From positions 672,485,087 through 672,549,086 of the forward strand of contig NC_045426.1 in NCBI RefSeq assembly GCF_902635505.1: DNA of 64,000 nucleotides, written 5' to 3'. A program made the translations under genes and the position numbers. The notes below the pieces were generated by a model. That model worked only from the letters and a program-made list of their open reading frames with translations, made no database searches and was not told the DNA's origin. The stretch is from Sarcophilus harrisii (lineage: Eukaryota; Chordata; Mammalia; Dasyuromorphia; Dasyuridae). Below are positions 12,126-23,900 of the stretch, in pieces; the first letter of the stretch is position 1; each line of letters starts with the position of its first letter.

Positions 12126-12924
12126 TCGATTAAGCAAAACTTATTGAAATTTGGTGCAAGCAGCCAGCCAGGAATTGAATATATATGGGATTAGTGAGTC
12201 AGTGTGAAACAATGGAGCAGTTTCGCTTTTTCCCTTTTGCCCAGGAGATTGAGAATACTCAGTAGTGCTTTTCTAGAAGTGCATGTTTAGGGCTCCTCTC
12301 TCCTTGCTTGGGGAAAAATCAGACAGAAAATTGGAAATTCAGACTCTGATAGCAAGGACAGCTTGGCTCAGGCTACTTGGTTTTAAATACAGTTATAACT
12401 TTTTAAAAAATATTACTTTAGTGAATGTTTTTAGACTAAATTCCAAGTGACTCAATTTTGGGGGCTATATAATAGCCCCCTTATAATAGAAAATATTTAT
12501 AATTTGTAATAGGAAGAATATAAGTTATAATAGGAAAACAAGATTAGGATTCTAGAGAGAGAGTGGAAAATAAACCGAGAGTTATGAGTTATTAAAAAAA
12601 TCCATTCCCCTAGATTTTTAAGTATTTTTACTGGAGCATTGGGGGAACACTCAGCAAGTGTGGAAATGACAGCTTAAAAAAGGGACTGCTAGGTGAGTCT
12701 GCACATGGTCAATTAAATGTGCTGACATCGTTCCAGCTTTGGTCACCACCTAGTGGCCAACATAGATAAAGGACCCTGAATATACTATACCCCCAGTGGT
12801 TAAGAAACGCTGTATATGGAAAATCTAACCTCTCCCTGTGTGAAGGTGTTATAGAACTGGAAAGAACCGTAGAACAAAGAACAAATAATGCAAAGTTGAA
12901 AGGAACCTTCCATTTGGTCCAGAA

Positions 12925-13090
12925 TATCAGAGCTGGGAGGGCCCTTAGAACCCAGGGGGTCAGGGCTAGGAGGGCCTTAGAACCCAGGAGGTCAGGGCTG
13001 GGAGGGCCCTTAGAACAGGGAATGTCAGAGCTGGAAGGGCCCTTAGAAGCTGGGAGGGCCCTTAGAACATAGTACTTCAGAGTTAGAAAA
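12925..13090. repeat. Short minisatellite, ~5 copies of 'tcagagctgggagggccctt'-type unit
   Basis: Units of roughly 30-36 bp (one shortened) repeat the motifs 'gctgggagggcccttagaac' and 'ccagggggtcaggg'. The fragment 'agagctgg.agggcccttaga' resembles a motif scattered in old mammalian repeats, here amplified locally. Confidence 0.7.
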
Positions 13091-14160
13091 GACTCAAGAG
13101 CTTTGGTGTGATACAATGGTAAGTACACTGATCCTGGAGGCAGAGGAACTCGGTTTACATCCAGCCCTCCTCTCTGGGCAGACAGGTTCCTTTTTCTATG
13201 GGTCTTGAGCTCCCTCCATTTCACATGAGGGGAGGGTTGATGATCTCTATTGCCCCTTAAGGCCTAGAGAGGCCCAGGGTGACCTGATGAGTGGGTCTGG
13301 TTCAGGTAAGAAAGTGATCATTCCATTCAAAAATTTTTTTTTAATTCTAGGCAGGAACCTAGTTTTGGCTGGCTGAATAAGGAGACCTGTTTATGGAGGT
13401 GGACATTTGGGTTGATATTCCTAGTAGCTGGAAAGAGGTGGAAGATGGACCAGCTAGATTTCCTGAGAGCTGAGTGTGGGACCCTCCCCCTGAAATACCC
13501 ACACCTGATGGGGGGAGAGAATTATCTTGTAGCTTGTGCCGAAGATCTATATGTACTCTTTGTAAAGTCCCTGCTCTCTCAGGCTTAGCACAAACAAAAG
13601 GGAAAGAAGTTTATTGAAGGAAATCTGACTGGGTTCAAGTCTTTGTTCCACTTGAATTTCCTTGGGCAATTTCCTCTTTTTTGTGCCTCAGTTTCCTCAT
13701 CTGTAAAACGGGATTAGTCACATCATTTTCCCTATAGAATTATGAGGAAAAGTGCTTTGTAAAACTTAATGTTCTCTAACTGGAGAGATTGTCATCATGA
13801 CCCTGGGACCCAAAGTGAGCCCTCAACCTCTGTTCCAACAGACCTGACCTGAATCATTTGGATCCTTTATTCTCAATGATTCTTAGCCTGTGACCCCAGA
13901 CTCCAAATTGAGCCCCAGTTTGGCCACAGAGCCTTGATCTAGGACTGATTTTGGGCCGCTAAATGATCCCCGACCCTTGGCCCCAGATTGAGCTGCACCT
14001 CCATCATAAAATTCCTCAAAAAGATGAGTTCTGGGATATTGCAGACACCCCCAGGAGGATGCTCAGGGGCTGGTTCCTTCACCTCCTCCCCCCTCCCCGC
14101 CCGGAATGGTTGCTCTGAACACTCCAAGGACCACGTGTTGGGACGCAGACACAAGACAGT

Positions 14161-14166
14161 TTTATT
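14161..14166 (-). terminator. ADAMTS10: ADAMTS10 polyadenylation signal AATAAA
   Basis: TTTATT on the plus strand reads AATAAA on the minus strand, followed by ACTGTCTTGTGTCTGCG and then a GT-rich stretch (GTGGTCCTTGGAGTGTTC) that can serve as the downstream element. It is the only canonical hexamer in a sensible position after the stop codon. Confidence 0.8.
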
Positions 14167-14756
14167 GACTGGGGGGGCTGCTAGTGGGGAGACATTGAGG
14201 GGCCGGGGCTGAGTTCCTCCTGGAACCCCAGCCGCTCCCTGGCCAACACTCGCTGCCCACTCCCCGTGTCCCACAGAGGGGGGAGGGCGGACTTATAGCA
14301 CCATGTGGGGTGTCCCTGACCCGGGAGAGAACCCTTCTTGTGCTGGGAGTATAGGAGGAGGGGACCCAGGGCTGGGGACGGTCCCTCTTCCATTTTCGGA
14401 CAGATGTGTGTTCTCAGCAGGGAAACGGCAGGGAAGAGAGAAGGCCTTTTCAGGCGTTCAGGACTTAATCAGAAGGGAGGACCCGGGGCACCGGCATTGG
14501 ACACCCCATAGCACCAAGGGTGGCAAAGAGGGTGGGCACGGGAACCCCCAGCCCCCTTCCCAGTTCTTCACAGTACAAATTCAGGTCAAATCTCCGTGGG
14601 GAGCCCAGGGGCAGGGCTGGGGAGGGGCGGGACCACCCTCGCCCTCACCCTGTCAGGTCTCCATCCCTCCCACCAACCCCCCCACAGCTGGGGACGCCTA
14701 AATCAAAAAAGTCTCTGCTGGGGCTCATCCCATAGGGCACAGCGCCAGGGCTGCCC

Positions 14757-14765
14757 AATAAATAA
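14757..14765 (-). promoter_or_regulatory. ADAMTS10: AU-rich element nonamer in the ADAMTS10 3' UTR
   Basis: The minus strand reads TTATTTATT, the classic destabilising nonamer (UUAUUUAUU), about 100 nt after the stop. A single copy in an otherwise GC-rich UTR is a weak but notable candidate for mRNA decay control. Confidence 0.35.
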
Positions 14766-14866
14766 TGAATTCAGACCTCTATCCCCCCGCCCTTCCTTCT
14801 CCCCCCCCCCTCCCCCAGCTCCGGCCCCAAGCTTCGTGTGTCTCCAGCGGTTGCCCCCCACCCCGC

Positions 14867-14976
14867 TTAGCGACCCTGGCACGTTTTACAACACATCTGG
14901 CGGAAGTAGGAACGACTGCAAAACTGGAACTTGAACACCAGGGGGCAATAGGCGACCTTGTTCACATCCCTGCACT
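14867..14976 (-). CDS. ADAMTS10: ADAMTS10 last coding exon: PLAC module and stop
   Basis: This exon encodes residues 1,076-1,111 and TAA (14,867-14,869). The six-cysteine PLAC module reads [19 protein letters not shown] and then [12 protein letters not shown], nearly the human C-terminus. The acceptor is cctcccacag; the exon starts in phase 1, completing a Glu codon. Confidence 0.97.
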
Positions 14977-17900
14977 CTGTGGGAGGAGAGAGGAAGAATC
15001 AGGCATCCTGCCCACTTCCCTGGCATTTGTTCCCGCACCCCTCCCCCCTGCCCGCCCACTCATGGACGTTCCCCTAGAGCAGAAACACAGGCAGCATCTG
15101 ATGGAATCACCTCTGACCAGTGGCCTCAACTAGGGCATGGTACCTGGGGCTTTGTCCCAGGTCACTGAAATTTACTTTGGGCAAGTCACTTAATCCCAAT
15201 TGCTTCACAAAAGAAAAAAAAAAAAAAGAAAAAATTTGCCTCTTTTTAGCATCCTTACTGACTAGGAGTTTAGCGTCTGGTTAGCTAGAATAATGGATTA
15301 AAATTGGAAGCTGATGGACCACTCGGTGGTGCAGTGGATAGAGCACCAGCCCTGGATCTGAGTTCAAATCTGGTCTCAGACACTAGTTATGTGACAAGTG
15401 GCTTAACTCCGCCTCCAGAATTAAAACTGAAAGCCCTCAGGTCAAGAATATATATTTTCTTAGTAATCAATTTCTGGTCCAGATCAACTGAATTCATTTA
15501 TCTTCCTTCTTGTATCAGAAGCAGTTTGAGGATGTACTTAGGACCACTTGCTCCTGAGGTGGTGTTCTGGGTCTGAGCGGCAGAGTCACTGCTTCTGTCT
15601 CGGGGGCCCTCACCACGGATGGGACAAGCAGCGGGGGGGAAGATTTGGGCCGGTGGCTGCAAAACCCTGTGACTGCCTGGGTCTGAAGTTGGCCTGTGGT
15701 TTGCCCCACCCAGGAGAAATGCAAGCATGGAGCCAGGAGCTATTGTCTGAGCATCCCACCCCACCCAGTCCCAGCGGACCGAGACCAGAGCCTGGCTTCA
15801 GAGGCTCCAAGCCAGAATGGGAGGGAGGGGCGGACAGAGGGCATCTCCCTCCCTCCCTCCCTCCGCAACCTCTCCATCCAAGGGTTTGGGGAAGGATCAC
15901 CCAGCCACCCCACACCTAAGCGGACTCCTCCCCACAAAGTCCGGACAGTGGTCATCCGGCTTTAACGAGAAGACTTCTGCACCAGAGGGGAATTCCCCTC
16001 CCAAGGCAGCCCATTCTCCTTTGGATTTGCTCTCATGGGTTGTTCCTGCTGATACTGGAGCAGATTCAGCCTCCCTGCAATTCTCCTCCTTGGGAAAAAA
16101 CCCATCGCTCCTTCTTCTACCCTCTGGGGTCAAGCAGAGCAAACCCTAATCCTTCTGCCCCATGACGTCCTTCAGAGACTGGAAGACTGGATCTTCTCAG
16201 CCTGAGAGCTTTTCTTCACTCTCCCTGACTTGTTTTACAAGTTTCCCTTGTAATCACGCAATATGACATACATATGTTCTCTATACAAACATATCTATAT
16301 TCCACAAAAACAGACAATTAAACACGTATGTTTATGTGTGTACACATCTGTTCATAGAAACTCCAGCTGAGGCCGGAGGACAGACCACCTTTCTCATTCT
16401 GGATCCAAAGCTCCCTCACGCAGACTAAGGTTTGTGTAATAAAAAAGGCCCCCACGTGACGGGCAGGGAGGCTCACAGCGGGGCTGGCATCTGGAGCTAG
16501 CAGATGTGGGCGGCCATTTCCAAACCCACAATCCCTCTTCCCCCCTCCCCTCCTATCCCCCCTCGGGCCCTGGTGAGTACCTTCGGGGCTGTCCCCAGGG
16601 GGGGTGCTCTGGCACTTGCTCTCACACTGCTGCATGGTTGGAGGCTGCAGGGCCTCGGGGCACTCCCAGGATGGCTGGCCCGTGTGGCTGGTGCACTGCA
16701 CGGACCTCAGCTGCTGCCCGAAGCCACACTGCGCCGAGCACTGGGGACACGAGAGGGAAGCTCACTGTAAATAAGGACATCTGGGGACAAGATGGTGTGG
16801 GAGCATGCACTCAGGGATGCAGGAAGGAGCAGAGATGAAAAACCAGAAGGGGTCCCGGTGGTCACCTTGCTAGGGTCAAGGCTCAGCCTGGGGGCAGGCC
16901 TTCCCCTGGGTTTTCCAGAATAGAAAATGTAGACTCAGAAAAATGATAGAACTTGCCTCAGACAAGGAGAGCTAGTGTTGAAAAAGTTTTCCTTTTAGTT
17001 CCTTGGCCATTTATTCATTTGTTCAAGTGGTTAGTCAGTTGGTCAGTCAGTCCATCAATCAGCCAATCAATTGATCACATTGGTCAGCCAATTAATTGGT
17101 CAGTCAATTCATCAATCAGTCAGGTCAATTAATCGGTTAATCATCCAATCAATTGGTCAGTCAGGCAATTAGTTGACTAACTGGTCATTTATTGTTTCTT
17201 ATGTGCCAGGCGCTGTCCTAATTGCTAGGGCTACAGAGAAAAGCAAGACTACTGCTGGGTTCAAGACTTGGCTCTGACACTAGTTTCTCTTCACCTCCCA
17301 GGGCCTTGGGGAAAGTGCTTTATAAACTTTTTACTGTTCCATAAATGTGAGTTATTCTCCTCCTGCCCAGCTCCTCCCCTCTTGGCTCTGGAAGATTTCC
17401 CAGGATGGCTGCTAGTCTTCACAATAGGAGACTGAGAGTGGGGAAAATCAACCAGAAGGCTCTTCTTTGTGATTCTCCCAGCCAAAGTTCTCCGTCTCTG
17501 GAGCATAATAACATCTGGCATTTCTAGACCCAAAGGTCGGCAGGGTCCTTCCACATCTCATGTGATCCTCCAACCCGTGAGGAACGGGCTATTACATCTC
17601 CAAATGAGTTAAGATATGCAGAAGTACTTTGCTTATCTTACATGGCACCTCAATGCTAGTTATTACTATTATAGAGAAGAGGAAACTGAGGTTAAATAAC
17701 TTGCCAGGGTTACAAAGCTAGTAAGTTAGCCATGCCCTCTGAGGCTGGGTTCGAACTCTGGTTCTGATGCTATGTCTATCACTCCATCCAGCACTCCATC
17801 CAGTACTCATCCAGCACTCCATCCAGTGCCCATCCAGTACCCATCCAGTATTCCATCCGGTACCCATCCAGTACCCATCTAGCACTCCATCCAGTGCCCA

Positions 17901-20900
17901 TCCAGTACCCATCCAGTACTCCATCCAGTACCCATTCAGTACCCATCCAGTAACCATCCAGCACTCTATCTAGTACCCATCCAGTAACCATCTAGCACTC
18001 CATCCAGTACCCATCCAGTACTTAATCAGTACCCATTCAGTACCCATCCAGTACCCATCCAGCACTCCATCCAGTACCCATTCAGCACTCCATCTAGTAC
18101 TCCATCCAGTACCCATCCAGTATTCATCCAGTACTCCATCCAGTACCCATCCAGTAGTCCATCCAGTACCCATCCAGCTACCTCAACATCTTAGTTGTTG
18201 TTGACCAGCTGATGAGCTAAGTTAAGGGTTGGAGAAGTGGTCCCCCAAAAGGATCCCAAGCTCAGGGGTCATTCTGCCTGATGTCAGAGCTGAAGCTGAC
18301 TGTTTCCTCGCTGAGTCTTGCAGAGGGCCGGGCACATAAGAGACTCTTGTTTGTTGAACATGTTTTCCTGACTCTGTCCCACCTGGAGTCTTCCCCAATC
18401 CAGTCCTTGGGGACCCCTGCCTTAGGCCCTCCTCCATCCCAGGCCTGGAGACAATAGACTCCAAACCGGCCCCCATACCTCTCCCCACTCGCCCGTCACC
18501 CAGCGGGGTGGGGGACACCGGCGGAGGTTGCACCTCATGCTGGTGGGGGGCTTGGTAGCCGCTGGACACTGTGTGGAAGGCAGGGTGGTGCCGTGGTCTC
18601 CACTCTTACACAGGACGACTCGGTATCGGAAGCCGGGCCCACAGTTGGGGGTACACTGGGGTGCATAAAGGGTTTGGCATTAGGGACCAGTTCTTCAGAG
18701 AGTTTGGGGTGGGTACGGGGGGAAGCAAAGCTCTGGGATCTGGGCCATCCTGGGGAGTAAGAGGAAGCTGCAGAGGGGGTTTTGGGGCACGCTTGCCAGG
18801 GCTGCCTATCTGAATGGTAGGAGCAGAGAAGGGAGGGCTCACCTCGGACCAATCAAGGGTGACCCACTCTGGTGGGCAGGCAGGGCTGTTGCAAGGCTCC
18901 AGCACGTGGGGCCGGGGCTGGGTACAGGCACTGTCATCAAGAGCTTTCTCTTCGTCTGCAGATACCCGGCGCTGACAAACCACAGAACGGCTCCTCACCC
19001 CTGAATTACAGCTTCGGCTGCAGCTTGACCAGTTCCCCACAGCCCAGCTAGGGGAATGCAGAAGGTTTATTATTTTTAAAATTTGATTTCTTCTTGTTTA
19101 TTTATTTTATTATCTTTTATTTATTTATTTTTATTTGGGACGGGGTGAGGAGAGAAGTGGTTATTTGTGCAAGCAACACTGAGATCCTTGGGGGACAGAC
19201 ACTACAAAGGATGAAATAAGCCTTGCTCATGATGAGCTCATATCACAAGATCACAGATTTCAAGTTGGAAGGAACCCTAGAAGCCATCCAAGCCTAAATT
19301 CTAATTTTGCTGAAGAGGAAACTTGAGCCCCCCAAATTTGCCCAAAGTCAAGCGAGTAAAGTCAGGATTTGAATCCACTCCCTCTGCCTCAGATGGTGGG
19401 ATGATTTGGGGAGAAAGAGCCCTGGAGGAGCCTGACGTGAGCCCCTCAGAGGGGGGGGGGGTCTCCCTGGTCCCTGGCCTGGGTACTCACTCTGGAGGGC
19501 AAGGTTCCGTGTTGCATGCCCGCTGGCGTTTGGGCAGTTTGCTGTGGGGGCTGCAATGGTGAGGGGCCACAGTGGAGCTGTCCAGTTGCTTCCGACACTC
19601 TGCAGCCTGTACCTGGCTGCCTGGGGGATGGGGAGGGACCAGCTCAGCTCCCAGGTCCTGCCCCACCATCCCAATGCTCACCCCACCTTTGCACCAAAAG
19701 ACCCTGAGATGCTTTTTCACAAGGGCCGGAGCTGCAAGTCTGGACTCCCGGGTTTCCTTTTCTAGCTTAGCTTGAGAGCTACCCACCTACTGAGGCAGGC
19801 CCTAACCCCTTCCCCTCCTGGGGCCTCTACCTTCTTCCTCCTGTCTCCCTCCACTCCTCCCTGCCTCCCTCCTGGTCCAGCTCCATCCGGGCTCCCACTA
19901 CTTCTCCAGAATCCCCCCTTGTTTAACCCCCTGGGGGGCTCTAATGCCTTCCTAGCATCTCCCCAGCACTGTTCAGCCTCACCGCCTGCACACAGGGCGG
20001 AGCACTTGGTCCAGGGGGCATAGTGCCAGGCGTATGGAGACAGGGCCTCGTGAGAAATCGGTGCATTGAAGCGGTATCGGATTCCCTGGAGCTCAGATCG
20101 GGTCAGGACCTGGTGGGAGAGGGGCCAGGATGAGGGTAAGGGGCCCTCACATTCTGGGCCCAGGGAGGGGGCCAGGACAGCTCAAAGGAAGAAAGCCAAG
20201 ACTTTCCCATTAAAACTGCTCACTGCTGCCCATGGGCACAGGGAGCGCTACCAGCAGCTCTCCCAGCCTGGGCTAGATCATCTGACTGAGCTCTCCAAGA
20301 AGAAGGTCCTCCTAAGGGTTGAATCCTTGCCTCCCATCCCTATCCCCCCTCCCTCTCTGAGCTTCCTGCTTACCATGACAATGATGGTGATGTTGGTTGG
20401 GCCCAAGGCTTCCAGAATCTGGGGTTGGTCTGGCCCGTGGTGTAGCTGGAAGATGGTCCCAGCCAGGGGCAAGCGGTGGGGCTGTGGGGTCTTGGGCAGC
20501 CCATCCAGGAGAAAGGCGTCATCCTCCCCTTTTAGGGCTAGTACAAGGCAAGAGGGACAGTTGATGGGGGTGGGGGAGAATCAGCTCCACACCCCCCAAA
20601 ACCTTCGTCCCCAGTACCTTTCCTCTAACCACTCCCATACATCATGCCCTCAATTCCTTGAATATCCAAGGTACCCCGTTTTCTCTCACCCAGGTGGCTG
20701 AGGGATGGATTTGAATCCTGAATAGAAATGTGGACAGAGCCCTTGGGAATCCAAATGATCTCTTCATACTCTGGAAAAAAGGCCCAGATGTTTACTTATA
20801 AGGGGCTCCTCCCCATCCCGGTCTTTCCCCCACCAAATTAATCGCTCCTTTCCCATAACTCTTCCCCCCACCCCAGTCCACTTCCTCTCTCCTCTCCAAC

Positions 20901-23900
20901 CCATCTTTGACCTTCGTCCCACAGCATGTCCTCCCCATTCCCTCCCTGGGATCTGAGGCGCCCTCTGATATCTTGCCCCTGTCTCATTGGGTAGACTAGG
21001 CTGCTGAGTGTCAGAGGTCACTGGTACTGACTCTGGGCTTGCCCCCATCCCCACCAGGCATAGGATGGGTGCAGAACTGCCAGGCTCTTACCGCCCTTGG
21101 GAATGGCCCCAGAAAATACACCCTCGATGGTTTCACAGGAGCTGCCGTCACCCCCACACACCCGGCACTTATCCTCCCGAAGGTCTGAGCCCAGGATTCG
21201 GTCGCAGCCTACGTGCTGGAGGGGAAGGGAAACCTTCAGGGAAGGGGCTTTGGGCTAAACTCTTCCCCTATTCCCATTGCAACCATCTGTGATCCCAACC
21301 TGTACAACACTTGTCTTATGGGGCCATTATTCTTTAATTCATTCTCTATCCCACTCAGTCTAGTTGCATCTTTGCCATAAAACTCCCTATTGCCAACTAA
21401 ATAAACTCCCTTGCCTGACGTTCAAGGTCTTCCAGGATGTGGCTCACCTTGTCTCTCCGGCCATATTACTTTCTCTATGGAGTTTATGCTCCAGTCAGAC
21501 CGGAAGACTATCCCCACAACATGCAGGGGTCCTCAAACTACGGCCGCGGCTGAGGACGATTATTCCCCTCACCCAGGGCTATGAAATTTCTTTATTTAAA
21601 GGCCCACAAAACAAAGTTTTTGTTTTTTACTATAGTCCGGCCCTCCAACAGTCTGAGGGACAGTGAACTGTCCCCCTATTTAAAAAGTTTGAGGACCCCT
21701 GACATAGAGTATCACTCTGTATCCAGTAGGTTGAACTGAATTGCCCCCCCATCCCAGACTGACGCTCAGTCTCTCCTCCCCTGTCCCACCCCTCCAATGG
21801 CCTTTCTCCACCTTGCACTCTCCATTGACACAGATGTCCACGGTGTCCAGCCGGCATGGGGTCCCGTCCACCACAGCCGCTGCCCGCTCCGTGTAGAAGT
21901 TGAAGCCTTCCGCCAAGCAGGTGAGGGAGCAGGATTTCACACCCCCTAGTGGGTAAGTATCCCTCACTGAATCTCAGACCTGGCAGAGGCTGGTCAGTCC
22001 CACACCCAGCCACGGTCATTTAGCCTTTGCCTGGAGACTTCATGTGAGGGCAAATACATTTTTTTTTCCTGAATGTCCCATTCACTTTGGCTCCTCTCCC
22101 ATGATTGCAAAATTTCTGAACATTAAACCCACATTTTCCTCTTTGTGCCTTCTCTCCATTGATCCCAGCTCTGGAATCAATGGGCTTAGGAAAACATAGT
22201 CAATCCCTCTTCCAATGACAGACCTTCCGCCGCTAGAGACTCTTCTTCAGACTAAACAAGGCTAATTTCTCCAGACAATCCCCATATCCCTTCAAATCCC
22301 AAACCCTTCGCCATTCTGAGATCTAGTGAGAGAAATGAGGATGTGAGAGAGGAGAGAACGAGGAAGTAAGCAAACATTTATTAAGCATTTATTATGTGCC
22401 AGGCACTGTACCAAGAGCTCAGAATATAAATACAAAGAAAAAGCAGTCCCTGAATTCGAGTTTATATTCTAGTGAGGGATATTTTCCAGATTATCAGTCC
22501 CTTAAACTGAGACCTGAGTATCATCCTTGGAGAAGGTGGGAGGAGGTTACTGCCTCCTTAGTCTTAGGCTCCTAAAGTTTCCCTTCTGATTACAGACTGA
22601 TCTGATAATTATTGCCAGCCCTGTGCCCAGCTTGCCCTCTCACTGAGTACAGGGTGCAGGTGGTAGAGAGTAGTTTTTAACCACAATCTACTGGATGCAA
22701 TTTAGCCTGCTAGGACCTTGGAAGGTCATTTGGATTATTCCAGTTCCCTTCATTCCCTGCAGGGCCCCCTCTGCAGTGTCCTAGATAGAACAATGTAGTT
22801 GGAAACTACATTCAGTATGGAAGATGAAGGAAATAAGTGATTCCCTCTCATGATCTGATCCTTAAAAGAAACAGGAGTTGGGAATTTGTTGAAATTTTTT
22901 TTAAAAAGTCTTAGAGCAAATGTTCTTTTTTTTTTTTTTTTTTAAGTTGTGGAAGCACCCTGCCCCATAAGACATTCGTATTTAAAGGAAATGCTAGATT
23001 TCAGTTAGAGCTTGTTGAAAATAAAAATACATTTTCCTCCATCCCAATAGATGCACTTTCCTACAATGTCTCTGGAGACCCCTCATTAAAAAACAGGTTT
23101 AGAGGAAGATGACAGCACTGGGACACAAGTGGTGATTGGCTGGCAATATCCACTCTTCTCCCCAATTCCTTTTTTTAAAAAATACTTTTCATTTTAAAAA
23201 TTAATTAATTAAATTTTAAAACACATTGCTTTATGAATCATGTTGGGAGAGAAAAATCAGAACAAAAGGGAAAAATCATGTGTCTTCTCCCCCAGTTCTT
23301 AATTTCACTTTTCCCTGTCCTTAATTTCTTCCTAATTGACTCAGTTTTTTTTTTTTCTAGAAGCTGAGTCATTGTCAAATCTTTGAGCTTCCAGAGCACA
23401 TTGATCCCTAAATATGGATGGCTTCTTCTTCCTCATAGTGTAGCTGATAAGTTGGTGAATGTCCCAGAGACACATCCTAGGGATCATTGCTGATCCCATT
23501 CCATTTCAAGTTTTTCCCTAGAAAAATGTAATACTCTTGAGGACAGGGACCATTTTCAATTTTGTAACTGTATCCTTAGCACCTTGCTCAATGCCTGGCA
23601 CACAGCAGGTGCTTAATAAATGCTTGTGACACTGAACAACTGGGAACCCAAAGAGCAGAAAACTTGGAGCTGGGATACCTGTCTTCAAACACCAAATGCT
23701 ACTTTAAAGCTGTGTGATCTTGGGTAACTTATTTAATTCAACTGGAACAGAGGTTCCTTGACTGTAGAATCAATGGTTAGACTAGATCAGTGGTTCTCAA
23801 ACTTTTGTTTTCAGTATCTTTATCATATTTAAAATTATTGAGGATCTCCCCAAAGAGTTTTTGTTTATCTGGATTATATTTACAGACATTTACCATATTG

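Larger units (their letters stand above)
8200..14130. other. Intergenic region between ADAMTS10 and putative MYO1F
   Basis: No coding exon is recognised over about 6 kb. Besides the repeats listed separately, MIR-like copies occur at about 9,065-9,440 and 13,660-13,790 ('gtgcctcagtttcctcatctgtaaaa'). The remainder is unique, moderately AT-rich sequence without visible structure. Confidence 0.5.
14140..14866 (-). other. ADAMTS10: ADAMTS10 3' untranslated region
   Basis: This runs from just after the TAA to the inferred cleavage site about 20 nt past AATAAA, giving about 725 nt. It is GC- and C-rich, with C/G homopolymer runs, and contains one AU-rich nonamer at 14,757-14,765. The plus-strand open frames across it are low-complexity Pro/Gly/Ser and are not taken as genes. 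Confidence 0.75.
16741..18478 (-). other. ADAMTS10 intron 22-23, repeat-rich
   Basis: It holds a degenerate tetranucleotide-like array at 17,028-17,190 (alternating 'ggtcagtcag' and 'ccaatcaat' words), MIR-like fragments at about 17,190-17,240 and 17,580-17,765, and the 11-bp minisatellite listed separately. No exon is seen. Confidence 0.65.

Noticed and set aside
17718-18173. Overlapping open frames of Trp/Gly/Met repeat peptides
   Set aside because: They follow from an 11-bp tandem repeat without stop codons, have no start context or conservation, and lie in an intron.
17783-18178. CRISPR-like array
   Set aside because: The repeats are contiguous 11-mers without spacers in a vertebrate intron; a minisatellite explains them fully.
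20066-20701. 211-codon plus-strand open frame
   Set aside because: It lies antisense to ADAMTS10 exon 18 and the end of exon 19, and has no recognisable domain.
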